The translations under genes were made by a program, and so were the position numbers. The notes under the pieces are model-generated. The model saw only the letters and a list, made by a program, of their open reading frames with translations, did not search any database and had not been told where the DNA came from. Positions 48,870 through 58,111 of a stretch of DNA of 63,120 nucleotides are shown here, one piece after another (position 1 is the stretch's first letter; each line of letters begins with the position of its first letter). This DNA is from Treponema sp. (GTDB lineage Bacteria > Spirochaetota > Spirochaetia > Treponematales > Treponemataceae): the NCBI GenBank assembly GCA_016288205.1, contig JAEEYO010000076.1, positions 1 through 63,120 on the forward strand, read 5' to 3'.

Positions 48870-51227
48870 ATGAACGACAAGATTTCCGCAATCATAAAGT
48901 CCATGTCGCTCAAGGATAAAATTGCCCTTTGCAGCGGCGCGGATTTTTGGCACACGAAGGCCTTCAAAAAATACGGCATCCCCGCCATAATGATGTCTGA
49001 CGGTCCCCACGGACTCAGGAAGCAGACTTTCACGTCCGACATGCTTGGAATCAACGGCTCGGTCAAGACCACATGCTTTCCCACGGCGGTCACAAGCGGA
49101 TCCACATGGAACAGGGAGCTCCTTGAAAAAGAGGGAGAGGCCATTGCGGAAGAAGCCCTTGCAAATGATGTCTCCATTGTCCTGGGGCCGGGTCTCAACA
49201 TAAAGCGCAATCCACTGTGCGGAAGAAATTTCGAATACTTTTCCGAGGATCCCCTGCTAAGCGGAGAAATGGGGGCGGCATTCGTAAAGGGACTTCAAAA
49301 GAATGGAGTCGCCTGTTCGCTCAAGCACTTCGCATGCAACAATCAGGAGTACCTGCGTTTCAGCTCCGACTCAAGGATTGACGAGCGTGCCCTGCGTGAA
49401 ATCTATCTTGCGGGATTCGAGCGCGTGGTGAAAAAATCATCTCCCAAGACCGTCATGTGCGCCTACAATAAAATCAACGGAACTTACTGCGCCTCAAACA
49501 AAAGGCTTCTCACCGACATCCTGCGTGATGAATGGGGATTTGACGGAATGGTCGTGACTGACTGGGGAGCCATGAATGACAGGACCCTGGGATTTGCCGC
49601 CGGGTGTGATTTGTCCATGCCGGGAAAATCAGGACATCAGGAAAAGGAAGCGCGCAAAAACATCCGCAGTAAAAAACTCAGCGAGGAGGATTTGGACAAG
49701 AGCGTACGAAGGATTTTGAATCTTGTTTTTCAAGGAGACGCACTGATTTCCTCGCCGCACGCACGGGACTTCAATCAGGATGAGCATCACGAGCTTGCAG
49801 GAAAAATCGCGGAAGAGGGTCTTGTGCTTTTGAAAAACGAGTCCCAGCTTTTTCCGCTCGACTCCCTTGACGACGTTCTGATTTGCGGTCCCATGGCAAA
49901 AAACATACGCTATCAGGGATCAGGCTCCAGCAAAATCAACCCGACAAAACTTCCTCAGTTCCTTGATTTCTGTCCCGGCTCCATTTACGAAGAGGCGGTT
50001 TCCCTGAGCGGAGAGATTATAGAAGAAAGTTTTAAGCGTGCGGTAGAAAAGGCATCCGGCGCAAAGACCGTCCTTGTATTCGTGGGGCTGACGGATTCCT
50101 ATGAGTCCGAGGGATTTGACCGCAGCGACATGACTCTCCCTCCTTCCTTCAACAAACTGATTGAATCTCTTTCCGAAGTGAACCCGAACGTGGGAGTGAT
50201 TCTTTTCGGAGGAGGCGCAATGGAGCTTCCCTGGGAAGAAAAAGTCCGCTCCATCCTTTACTGCGGGCTTGCAGGTCAAAATGCCGCGTCCGCAATCTAC
50301 AAGGCACTGCTTGGTAAAATCAATCCGAGCGGTCGTCTCACGGAAAGCTGGCCCATGCACTACGATGATTCCCCGAGCGCGACAAGTTTCATCCGTCCCT
50401 CTGAAAATGAAGGGCTCAAAAAAAAGACCTGCTATCTTGAAAGCATTTTTGTAGGCTACAGATATTTTCTCTTTGCCCCGGAACTTGCCCGCTATCATTT
50501 CGGCCATGGTCTCAGCTACACGGATTTTACCTACGAAAGCATTTCTGTCTCGGGAAAGAAAATTACGGTGAGAATTACGAACTCAGGAAAAAGAGCCGGA
50601 AGCGAAGTCGTGCAGATTTATGTGGAGGCAAAAAACACGTCCCTTCCACGTCCCGTCCGCGAGCTGAAGGATTTTGCAAAAGTGCGCCTTGAGCCGGGTG
50701 AGTCCAAGGAAGTCTCATTTGAGATGGACGAACGCTGGTTTGCGGTTTACCACGAGGGATGGAAAATCCTTCCGGGGAAGTATTCAATCTGCGCGGCAAA
50801 ATCAGCGAATGAAGTCTGCCTGCGTGAAAAAATCAATCTGCCTTCCGAATACAAGACTCAGGAACTTGAGGCGTTTGAGGAAAGCTGGTACACAAATCCA
50901 AGGGGTTCCCCGAGCGAAAAAGACTGGGAGAGACTTAGCTCCATGTCCTCAAAGCAGGATGGGGAATGCCGGAAGGGAGACTACAGCCTGGACAACTCCA
51001 TCTCAGAGCTATGCAAAGATTCCAGACTTGCACGTGCGATGCGGAGCTTTATGGAAACTGCGATATCCCACTCACTCGGACTTCCACGCCCTGATTACAG
51101 CGACGAAAGGTTCAAAATGTCGGTGGCCTGCTCCATAGAAATTCCACTTCACAGCCTGATTATCTCCGCCGGCGGCATGATACCGGAATGGTTCGCGAAA
51201 TTTTTAGTCTTCTGCGCGAATCACTGA
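48870..51227 (+). CDS. GH3 family beta-glucosidase/beta-xylosidase
   Basis: A 785-residue glycoside hydrolase family 3 enzyme. The first (beta/alpha)8 domain has MMSDGPHGLRKQ, VLGPGLNIKRNPLCGRNFEYFSEDP, CSLKHFACNNQE and the nucleophile motif VVTDWGAMND (Asp near 230). The second alpha/beta sandwich contains GLVLLKNE and EGFDRSDMTLP. A fibronectin-III-like C-terminal domain (GSEVVQIYVE, RELKDFAKVRLEPGESKEVSFEM) and a further helical tail of about 110 residues end the protein. No signal peptide is present, so it cleaves imported beta-oligosaccharides in the cytoplasm. It shares an operon with the binding protein upstream. Confidence 0.94.
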   Translation: MNDKISAIIKSMSLKDKIALCSGADFWHTKAFKKYGIPAIMMSDGPHGLRKQTFTSDMLGINGSVKTTCFPTAVTSGSTWNRELLEKEGEAIAEEALANDVSIVLGPGLNIKRNPLCGRNFEYFSEDPLLSGEMGAAFVKGLQKNGVACSLKHFACNNQEYLRFSSDSRIDERALREIYLAGFERVVKKSSPKTVMCAYNKINGTYCASNKRLLTDILRDEWGFDGMVVTDWGAMNDRTLGFAAGCDLSMPGKSGHQEKEARKNIRSKKLSEEDLDKSVRRILNLVFQGDALISSPHARDFNQDEHHELAGKIAEEGLVLLKNESQLFPLDSLDDVLICGPMAKNIRYQGSGSSKINPTKLPQFLDFCPGSIYEEAVSLSGEIIEESFKRAVEKASGAKTVLVFVGLTDSYESEGFDRSDMTLPPSFNKLIESLSEVNPNVGVILFGGGAMELPWEEKVRSILYCGLAGQNAASAIYKALLGKINPSGRLTESWPMHYDDSPSATSFIRPSENEGLKKKTCYLESIFVGYRYFLFAPELARYHFGHGLSYTDFTYESISVSGKKITVRITNSGKRAGSEVVQIYVEAKNTSLPRPVRELKDFAKVRLEPGESKEVSFEMDERWFAVYHEGWKILPGKYSICAAKSANEVCLREKINLPSEYKTQELEAFEESWYTNPRGSPSEKDWERLSSMSSKQDGECRKGDYSLDNSISELCKDSRLARAMRSFMETAISHSLGLPRPDYSDERFKMSVACSIEIPLHSLIISAGGMIPEWFAKFLVFCANH

Positions 51228-51293
51228 GAGGGGCTATTTAAAGCGACTGGAAAAATCCTAGGCAAAAAAAAAGAAATCTGATAAGATAGAGGC

Positions 51294-51956
51294 ATGGAAC
51301 AATACAAGAAAGATTTTATTGATTTTATGGTTCAGAGCCAGGTGCTCAAATTCGGATCGTTCACTTTGAAGAGCGGACGCAAGTCTCCCTTTTTTATGAA
51401 CGCGGGTTCTTATATCACAGGCTCCCAGCTTTCGCGCCTCGGTGAGTATTACGCGCAGGCCATCCACGAAAATTTCGGCGATGATTTCGACGTGCTTTTC
51501 GGACCCGCGTACAAGGGAATCCCGCTGAGCGTCGCAACCGTAATCGCATACAACAAATTATATGGAAAGGAAATCCGCTACTGCTCGAACAGAAAGGAAG
51601 CGAAGGACCACGGCGCGGACAAGGGACTTCTTTTGGGAAGCGAGCTGAAAGACGGCGACCGGGTCGTAATCATTGAGGACGTGACCACATCAGGAAAATC
51701 CATTGAGGAGACCTACCCCATAATCATGGAGCAGGGAAAGGTAAAGATTGTCGGAGAGATCGTGAGCCTGAACCGCATGGAAAAAGCCCTGGACACAAAT
51801 AAAGGCGCGCTCGACGTAATCACCGAGAAATATGGATTCCCGGCCATCGCCATAGTCACAATGAAGGACGTGGTGGAACATCTTTCAGGCAGCGTAATCA
51901 CCGACGAGCTGAAAAAAGAGATCGACGCATATTACGCTGAATGGGGAGCGGAGTAA
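51294..51956 (+). CDS. pyrE: Orotate phosphoribosyltransferase
   Basis: A 220-residue enzyme of pyrimidine synthesis that joins orotate to PRPP. FGSFTLKSGRKSPFFMNAG (about 19-37) is the family's substrate loop, GPAYKGIPL the next, and VVIIEDVTTSGKS (about 124-136) the PRPP-binding motif. A catalytic-loop KEAKDHG is also present. Length is normal. TAAGAT lies 6 nt before the ATG and only a weak AGAGG exists, so translation may start on a very short leader. Confidence 0.95.
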   Translation: MEQYKKDFIDFMVQSQVLKFGSFTLKSGRKSPFFMNAGSYITGSQLSRLGEYYAQAIHENFGDDFDVLFGPAYKGIPLSVATVIAYNKLYGKEIRYCSNRKEAKDHGADKGLLLGSELKDGDRVVIIEDVTTSGKSIEETYPIIMEQGKVKIVGEIVSLNRMEKALDTNKGALDVITEKYGFPAIAIVTMKDVVEHLSGSVITDELKKEIDAYYAEWGAE

Positions 51957-52010
51957 AACCTAGGGGTTCGTTGATTAATACTTGAGGCATTAATCAGTGT
52001 TTCCCTAGCC

Positions 52011-53708
52011 CTATTTTCCTGAGAAGAGAGTGCTGAAAAGACCCCTTGCCAGACTTGAGCCGAGATTTCCGCCGACCTTTTTTCCGACCGAACCCAACGA
52101 AGAGCCGACGGATTTTCCAAGCTCCTTTCCGATTGAACTTACCGCTGAGCGACCTGCTGATTTGGAAGAAGATTGCTTAGCTGGCTGTCTGGCAGATTGT
52201 TGAGCCGGTTTGGGGGCATTTGAAGCGGACGCTGCGTTTTTCTCGGCATTTTTCCGCATAAGGAATTCCTCGGTCTTTGTCATAGGTCTTGAGCTTGGGG
52301 CGGGTGCCTCATTGACTTCCTCAACTGCCGGAGACGGACTTACGGACGGCTGTGCGGCTACATTTGGCTGAACCTCCGGGGCTTGTGTCTCCTCTGGACT
52401 CTCTGCCTCCATGCCACGGCGGGAAAGGAATTCGTAGGCGGAATCCGGGTCAAATGCCACTGAATATTTTTCATTAAGCGCGGAGGATTTTATTGCGGAC
52501 TCACGGCTTTCCGCGTCAATGCTTCCCATAAAACTCTGAGGCGGAAGTATGTTGACTTTCTGTGCCACGGTCGGGATTCCCTTTTCATCAAGCACGGAAA
52601 TGACGGCCTCTCCGGTTCCAAGGCTCTGCAATGTGTCGTAAGTGTTGAAGGCGGGATTCACACGGAATGAGTCTGCGGCGGCCTTTACGGACTTTTGATC
52701 CGTCGGGGTATATGCACGCAATCCATGCACAATTTTATTTCCAAGCTGCGACAAAACTGAATCAGGGACATCGCGCGGAGTCTGGGTCACAAAATAAATT
52801 CCTATTCCCTTTGAGCGGATGAGCTTTACGACCTGCTCGATTTTTTCAACCAGAGCCTTAGGTGCGTCCTTAAAAAGAAGGTGCGCCTCGTCAAAGAAGA
52901 AAACCATCTTGGGCTTTTCCAAGTCTCCCACCTCGGGAAGAGTCTCGAACATTTCCGAAAGAAGCCAGAGCAAGAAAGTTGAGTAAAGCTTAGTGTTGCT
53001 GATTAAAGACTGGCTGTCCAAAATGTGAATCATGCCGCGGCCATTCGGATCCGTAGTAAACCAGTCGCTTATGTTCAGGGCGGTCTCCCCGAAGAAAGTC
53101 TCACCCCCTGCAAGCTCCAGCGCAACCACGGCACGAATAATCGTCGCAATGGAAGTCGGACTCAGGTTTCCGTAATCCTTGGAAAAATCCTTGGCGTTCT
53201 CGCTCACGAAATTCAAAAGGGCCTTCAAATCCTTCGTGTCCACCAGAAGCAGATTGTTGTCATCGGCAATTTTAAATGCTATGGTCAGGATGTCGCTTTG
53301 AAGATCATTCAGTCCCATGAGGCGCGCAAGCAGAAGAGGCCCCATCTCTGAAATGGTAGTCCTGAGCTGGATTCCGTTTTTGCCGAAAAGATCCCAGAAA
53401 GTAACGGGGTAAGGACGGTAGGAAAATCCCGCTGCGGAAAGACCGAACCTCGCGATTCTCTCCTGCATGTTCGCAGAGTCAACGCCGCTTTTCATCATGC
53501 CGGCCAAATCACCCTTCACGTCGGCAAGAAAAACCGGAACTCCCATGTCGCTGAAAGATTCCGCGAGCACTTTCAGAGTAACGCTTTTTCCAGTACCCGT
53601 CGCACCGGCAATCAGTCCGTGTCTGTTGGCCATCTTCGGAATGATGCAGCAGTGCTGGCCTCCGTTTTCCATATCGCTCGCAAACCAAATCAGATTGTTC
53701 TCTACCAT
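52011..53708 (-). CDS. HerA-like/DUF853 ATPase
   Basis: A 565-residue protein of the HerA-FtsK superfamily, DUF853 (YjgR) group. HGLIAGATGTGKSVTLKVLAESF is Walker A (GATGTGKS at 35-42), followed by DVKGDLAGM and, near 265, Walker B KMVFFFDEAHLLF. GIGIYFVTQTPRDVPDSVLSQLGNKIVHGLRAYTPTDQKSVKAA is strongly conserved in the family. The C-terminal about 130 residues are low-complexity, rich in Pro, Ala, Ser and Gln, and end in glycine-rich repeats (GSLGSVGKKVGGNLGSSLARGLF). GGGAGG precedes the ATG. The role is unknown; DNA or protein translocation is suggested by family. Confidence 0.92.
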   Translation of the reverse strand: MVENNLIWFASDMENGGQHCCIIPKMANRHGLIAGATGTGKSVTLKVLAESFSDMGVPVFLADVKGDLAGMMKSGVDSANMQERIARFGLSAAGFSYRPYPVTFWDLFGKNGIQLRTTISEMGPLLLARLMGLNDLQSDILTIAFKIADDNNLLLVDTKDLKALLNFVSENAKDFSKDYGNLSPTSIATIIRAVVALELAGGETFFGETALNISDWFTTDPNGRGMIHILDSQSLISNTKLYSTFLLWLLSEMFETLPEVGDLEKPKMVFFFDEAHLLFKDAPKALVEKIEQVVKLIRSKGIGIYFVTQTPRDVPDSVLSQLGNKIVHGLRAYTPTDQKSVKAAADSFRVNPAFNTYDTLQSLGTGEAVISVLDEKGIPTVAQKVNILPPQSFMGSIDAESRESAIKSSALNEKYSVAFDPDSAYEFLSRRGMEAESPEETQAPEVQPNVAAQPSVSPSPAVEEVNEAPAPSSRPMTKTEEFLMRKNAEKNAASASNAPKPAQQSARQPAKQSSSKSAGRSAVSSIGKELGKSVGSSLGSVGKKVGGNLGSSLARGLFSTLFSGK

Positions 53709-53756
53709 AATATGAAGCCTCCCTTTTTCCTCACGCCCAAATTTCAGAACCGAGCG

Positions 53757-54272
53757 TCAAACACCGATCTCAATCTCGTTGCAAAGCGCCTCGTACAGAA
53801 TCGCCTTGTCCTTGTTCGTCTCACGGATTGTGTTCGCAAGTCGCCTGGCCAAAACCGCAAGAACCCTGTAGCCCAGAATCGGCTCGGAATCACAAATCTC
53901 AAGGAACTTCTTTCCCGAGATGGTCAGCGTGGTGCAGTCCGTCTTTGCCGTTACGGTTGCGGTTCTCTCATCGTTACTGATGATTGAGGTCTCCCCGAAA
54001 AAGATGTTAAGCTCGGATGAAAGTGTCGCGAGCGCAATCACATCACCTGCCGGAGTGCCCCTCGTAATAAGGACCTGCCCCTCGTACAAAATGTAGAACG
54101 AGTCACCGACCTCACCTTCCTTGATGATTGTCTTTCCCGCCTTGAATTTCTGCACGGAAAGATTGTCATACACGGCCTTCAGGATGCGCTTGTCATCGGG
54201 ATTGGAAATGTCAAAACCTGAAAAAAGCTGAATCTTCACCAGCTTGGGTAAAACCTGTTCAAATGAATCCAT
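53757..54272 (-). CDS. Cyclic-nucleotide-binding domain protein
   Basis: A 171-residue cytoplasmic protein that is essentially one cNMP-binding domain: FKAGKTIIKEGEVGDSFYILYEGQVLITRG (about 37-66), then LNIFFGETSIISNDERTATVTAKTDCTTLTI. The phosphate-binding cassette FFGETSIISNDERTATV has the FGE...R-TA pattern, so cyclic nucleotide binding is plausible. No DNA-binding or catalytic domain is attached. It follows two ion-channel genes in one operon (12 bp after the second), which suggests that it is a separate regulatory subunit or reads the same signal. Confidence 0.9.
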   Translation of the reverse strand: MDSFEQVLPKLVKIQLFSGFDISNPDDKRILKAVYDNLSVQKFKAGKTIIKEGEVGDSFYILYEGQVLITRGTPAGDVIALATLSSELNIFFGETSIISNDERTATVTAKTDCTTLTISGKKFLEICDSEPILGYRVLAVLARRLANTIRETNKDKAILYEALCNEIEIGV

Positions 54273-54284
54273 CTCTCACCTGCC

Positions 54285-55496
54285 TTACGCTTCGTTTTTG
54301 CCGCGCACATAAATCGCTTTTGAATTTTTCGGGACCACAAAATCATTCGGCGGAATCAGCATTGGGTCGTTGCTTACAAGATTTTTTACTTTCTGCAAGC
54401 TTCCGATAATCGCGTTCAGATTCGGATTTTTCTGAGCCTCACGGATTGCCTCCTTTCGACGCAGGTGGAAGTTTCCTGAGTTCAAGAGCAGTCCCACGAG
54501 TATTCCGTCCTTGGCACGTGATTCCCAGGCGAAATCCTTGAATTCCTTGTATGTCTTTCCAATGAAGCTTTCCGGGATTTCTCCGATCAGGATTCCAGAG
54601 TCACCGTCATTGCTTATCAAGGAGCGGATTACATTGCTGTAGCCCTTTCCGCTTGATGCCGTAGCCAAAAGGCTCCTCTCATATTCCTGGGTCAAAATGA
54701 TTTCGTCACAGTGGGCCATTTTCAGATGCTTCTCAAATTTCTCGCTGATAAGCTCCGCCGCAATGTAGATTCCACGGCTCATGCTTTCCATAGTGAGCAC
54801 GGCAAGGACGGTCCTTGAGTCTATCTCCAGGTTTGAGTAGGGCTTTGATTTGTCAGAAATGACCAGGGCTCGCGCGGCGCTGTGGATGTAAGCACGGTTC
54901 AGGGTGGCCTCGTCGGTAAAATCTCCGGCGACGAAATTCAAATCCTTGAAGCGAGGGATGGAACGCAGCTGCTCAATCTGCTCGGGAGCCTCGTTAATCA
55001 AAACAATCATGTCCGGCGCAATGTCAGGATTCGAAGCGAGAACATTTTCAACGATGTTCTCAAATCCGGGCCGCCATCCGCATAATAAAAAGTGTCCCTT
55101 CATCTTATTCAATTTTTTCAACCCCTTGTCATTTTTCATCTGTATGTCAATAAACCACGACGCGATTTTAGCCGTGATACAACCGAAGAGAACCAGTCCC
55201 GTCATCAGCATGGTCCAGCCGGCCATACGTCCCGGAAGCGACTCGCACACATACTCAAAGTAATTCGCGAAAACCGCCACGCACATGAACCAGAACGTGT
55301 CGAATTTAGTCTCGATTCCGCTGTCGGTCTTTGTCTCCGTATTATAAATCACCACGCAGGCGACCAGAATCAGGAAGACGATCCCCATGCAGATCAGAGT
55401 GATGGGATCCTGAAGTCCAAGCTTTATCTGCCTGAACACCGAGGGCTTTTTTCGCTCCTGTCTTTTCCGATCCTGCTTTTTCTTTTCCTTTCCCAT
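54285..55496 (-). CDS. RCK-domain ion channel protein B with altered filter
   Basis: A 403-residue protein. Two membrane helices (about 27-48 and 90-115) flank a pore-like segment: FWFMCVAVFANYFEYVCESLPGRM. Aligned on the Gly-Arg pair, FANYFE falls where K+ channels have TVGYGD. A cytoplasmic RCK/TrkA-N domain follows (GHFLLCGWRPGFENIVENVLAS), with INEAPEQIEQLRSIPRF and FVAGDFTDEATLNRAYIHSAARALVISDKS, and a C-terminal RCK-C-like part. It is a paralogue of the upstream gene, 19 bp away. A basic Lys/Arg-rich N-terminus is present. Confidence 0.88.
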   Translation of the reverse strand: MGKEKKKQDRKRQERKKPSVFRQIKLGLQDPITLICMGIVFLILVACVVIYNTETKTDSGIETKFDTFWFMCVAVFANYFEYVCESLPGRMAGWTMLMTGLVLFGCITAKIASWFIDIQMKNDKGLKKLNKMKGHFLLCGWRPGFENIVENVLASNPDIAPDMIVLINEAPEQIEQLRSIPRFKDLNFVAGDFTDEATLNRAYIHSAARALVISDKSKPYSNLEIDSRTVLAVLTMESMSRGIYIAAELISEKFEKHLKMAHCDEIILTQEYERSLLATASSGKGYSNVIRSLISNDGDSGILIGEIPESFIGKTYKEFKDFAWESRAKDGILVGLLLNSGNFHLRRKEAIREAQKNPNLNAIIGSLQKVKNLVSNDPMLIPPNDFVVPKNSKAIYVRGKNEA

Positions 55497-55515
55497 AGCT
55501 CAAGCCCCTGATTTC

Positions 55516-56649
55516 CTAGTAATTGGCACAAATCAGAATTGACTTCGCACCCTTGGGAATGACAAAATCGTCACCCGGAGTCAGAAGCGGAACATTGATT
55601 GCCTGTGTGTCCGTAGCCTGGACGTCCTTTTTGGATGACTGTCTTGTGTTAAGCAAAAGTCCGACCAAAACTTCCCCGCTTTTTTCCGCGACGTGAGAAA
55701 GCAGGTCCTTGTATGGCTTGCCCTCGAAGGAGCCGGGAATGTCATCTATTATAATGCCGGATTCCGCATCCTCGCCGATCAGGGACTTAATCACGTTGCT
55801 GTATCCCAATCCGCTTGATGCCGTGGCAAGAAGACCGTGCTCGTATTCCTGGGTCAGAAGAATCTCATCACAATGCGCGAGCTGCAGATGCTCCTCGAAT
55901 TTCTTGTCGATGATTTCAGCCGCTATGTACATGGAAGCGTTCTCGTTTTTCATTGCGAGGACCGCAAGAACCGTCTGTGAGTCTGTCTCAAGCTCGGTGC
56001 GTTTTTTGGACTGGTCGGAAAGAACCAGCGCCCTCTTCGCCGTCTGGACGAACGCACGCTTCAGAACCGCCGCATCCGCAAAATCTCCCGCGACGTAATT
56101 TATGTCCTTGAACTGTATCTGGGACTTCAGCTGCTCAATCTGCTCAGCAGGTGCCTCGTTCACCAAAACAATCATGTCCGAAAGTATGTCCGGGTTTGAA
56201 ACCATCACGGCCTCCAGAATCTTGTCGAAACCTGGCCGCCATCCGCAGATAATAAAATGCCCTTTCATGTTCCTTAGTTTTTTCAATCCTTTGTTCCCCT
56301 TCATCAATAAGTTCATGAAACCCGAAGTGATTTTACCGGTTATGAAACTGAATATAATCATGCCGAAAAGCAGCAGGACCAGAGATGCCATGCGTCCCGG
56401 GACAGATTTCACGTAATAGTCAAAATACGCCGCCGAAACCGCAACGATTGTGTGCCAGATTGTGTCGAACCATCCGTCGATGTCGCTGTCCGTCCTTCCG
56501 CCCGATTCCGTAAGATAGACGATATAGGTCGCGACACAGATTGATATGACAATGATTATGCCGATGTAAGTAAAGGGGTTTGAAAAAATCCTCTTGATTT
56601 TCCTTTTCAGGACGCCCCTAGCTTTTTTTCTTTTTTTCCCTAACTTCAA
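55516..56649 (-). CDS. RCK-domain ion channel protein A with altered filter
   Basis: A 377-residue paralogue. The first helix (FTYIGIIIVISICVATYIVYL, about 26-46), a pore-like DTIWHTIVAVSAAYFDYYVKSVPGRM, the second helix (ASLVLLLFGMIIFSFITGKITS) and an RCK domain (GHFIICGWRPGFDKILEAVMVSNPD) are seen. SAAYFD takes the place of TVGYGD, so both filter glycines are lost as in protein B. The start is TTG at 56649 with GAGG 8 nt upstream. A and B probably co-assemble, perhaps as a heteromeric channel. Confidence 0.88.
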   Translation of the reverse strand: MKLGKKRKKARGVLKRKIKRIFSNPFTYIGIIIVISICVATYIVYLTESGGRTDSDIDGWFDTIWHTIVAVSAAYFDYYVKSVPGRMASLVLLLFGMIIFSFITGKITSGFMNLLMKGNKGLKKLRNMKGHFIICGWRPGFDKILEAVMVSNPDILSDMIVLVNEAPAEQIEQLKSQIQFKDINYVAGDFADAAVLKRAFVQTAKRALVLSDQSKKRTELETDSQTVLAVLAMKNENASMYIAAEIIDKKFEEHLQLAHCDEILLTQEYEHGLLATASSGLGYSNVIKSLIGEDAESGIIIDDIPGSFEGKPYKDLLSHVAEKSGEVLVGLLLNTRQSSKKDVQATDTQAINVPLLTPGDDFVIPKGAKSILICANY

Positions 56650-56740
56650 TTTTTTGACCTCATTTTATTTTAACACAAAAAAAATCTGCCGTCAACTTTT
56701 TAACTTGAACACCGGTTTTTTGGCCCGTTTTTTTGAGTTG

Positions 56741-56770
56741 TTGACATTCACGGCTCTTTGGCGGTATAAT
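56741..56770 (+). promoter_or_regulatory. Consensus promoter of the Asp-Al_Ex transporter gene
   Basis: Perfect TTGACA (56741-56746) and perfect TATAAT (56765-56770) with an 18-bp spacer. TAGGAG at 56785-56790 then serves the ATG at 56798. Confidence 0.85.
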
Positions 56771-56797
56771 CGACATACTTTATTTAGGAGAAAAGAA

Positions 56798-58033
56798 ATG
56801 GAACTTTTTGCTGGAATCCTTTCTATCAAGACCGTGACCTTCCTTACATTCTGCGTATTCCTGATAGCTTCTCTTGGTTATCTTCTCGGCAGAATCACAA
56901 TCAAGGGCGTCTCTTTGGGAACCGCAGGCGTATTTATCGTTGCGTTGCTGTTCGGTGCGTTTTTTTATTCAATTCTCGAAAAGCAGTTGACAATCAAGGG
57001 AACACCGTATGTTTCCAATGCTCTTAAAATAGTAGAGAACCTGGGACTGATTCTGTTCGTCACCTCGGTAGGATTCATCGCGGGTCCGAGTTTCTTCGGT
57101 GATTTGAAAAAGAACTTCAAGTCATACATCGTGCTCGGACTTCTGATCATCATCATCGGAGGACTTTCCTGCGCGGGATGCATCGTTTTCGACATAAAGG
57201 TTTTCGGAAGGGCAAAGGAAGAGGTCGGAGCAATGCTCGTAGGACTTCTCTCAGGATCACTTACCTCAACTCCCGCATTCTCTGCCGCAAAGGCGACCGT
57301 CATGGACTCCTCGAATTTTACGGCGGACCAGCTTGAGGCCATCGTCGCGGTAGGACACGGAATCGCCTATCTCTTCGGAGTTATCGGCGTGGTTCTCTTC
57401 GTCCAGCTCGTGCCCAAGTTCGGAAAGGCAAACATGGAGGAAGAGAGGGCAAAACTCAGCGCGTCAAATCCCGCTACCCCCTCAAAGCTCACCGGCAAGG
57501 AACTGGAGCTTGACCCGTTCGGATTCTGTGCGTTCTCCATTATAGCGGTGCTCGGAATTCTGGTCGGTTCCTTCAAATTCAAGAATTTCTCCCTCACCAC
57601 CACAGGAGGATGTCTTATCCTCGCATTGATAGCGGGACATTTCTCAAAGGTCGGAAAGGTTTCAATCATGCCGAAGGAAGGAACTCTCAAGGTCTTCCGT
57701 GAGCTCGGTCTCATGCTCTTCTTGATTGGTGCCGGTGTGGCGGGCGGCGCAAGCTTCGTCAGATACTTTGAGTGGGTCTACTTCATCTACGGAATTATCA
57801 TGACCCTGCTCCCGATGATCGTGGGCTACATTTTCGCAAAGTACGTGCTCAAGCTGAACCTCCTGAACAACCTCGGATCAATCTGCGGCGGTATGACATC
57901 AACACCTGCCCTTGGAACACTGATTTCAACGGCCGGAACAGAAAAGGTAGCCGGAGCCTATGCCTCAACCTACCCCATCGCCCTTGTCGCGGTCGTAATC
58001 GTCTCCCAGGTACTGATCATCATCTTCAGATAA
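56798..58033 (+). CDS. Asp-Al_Ex (YidE/YbjL) family transporter lacking RCK domains
   Basis: A 411-residue membrane protein with 10-11 helices built as two similar halves. Each half has LGLILFVTSVGFIAGPSFF or LGLMLFLIGAGVAGGASFV, then a GxxxGxxTSTPAF/L motif: LLSGSLTSTPAFSAA and ICGGMTSTPALGTL. These are hallmarks of aspartate-alanine exchanger family membrane domains. The cytoplasmic TrkA-C/RCK domains that normally join the two halves are missing; only about 60 polar residues lie between. The start at 56798 fits TAGGAG; a longer frame to 56594 is unsupported. Substrate may be an amino or organic acid. Confidence 0.9.
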   Translation: MELFAGILSIKTVTFLTFCVFLIASLGYLLGRITIKGVSLGTAGVFIVALLFGAFFYSILEKQLTIKGTPYVSNALKIVENLGLILFVTSVGFIAGPSFFGDLKKNFKSYIVLGLLIIIIGGLSCAGCIVFDIKVFGRAKEEVGAMLVGLLSGSLTSTPAFSAAKATVMDSSNFTADQLEAIVAVGHGIAYLFGVIGVVLFVQLVPKFGKANMEEERAKLSASNPATPSKLTGKELELDPFGFCAFSIIAVLGILVGSFKFKNFSLTTTGGCLILALIAGHFSKVGKVSIMPKEGTLKVFRELGLMLFLIGAGVAGGASFVRYFEWVYFIYGIIMTLLPMIVGYIFAKYVLKLNLLNNLGSICGGMTSTPALGTLISTAGTEKVAGAYASTYPIALVAVVIVSQVLIIIFR

Positions 58034-58057
58034 TTATTATCTTCAGACAAAAAAAAT

Positions 58058-58092
58058 GAGGCAGTTTCCCAGTTGAAGCTGCCTCTTTGTTT
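58058..58092. terminator. Bidirectional terminator
   Basis: GAGGCAG (58058-58064) and CTGCCTC (58079-58085) form a perfect 7-bp stem, preceded by an A-run and followed by TTTGTTTTTT. It serves both converging transporter genes. Confidence 0.88.
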
Positions 58093-58111
58093 TTTAAACT
58101 CAGCGGTTTAA

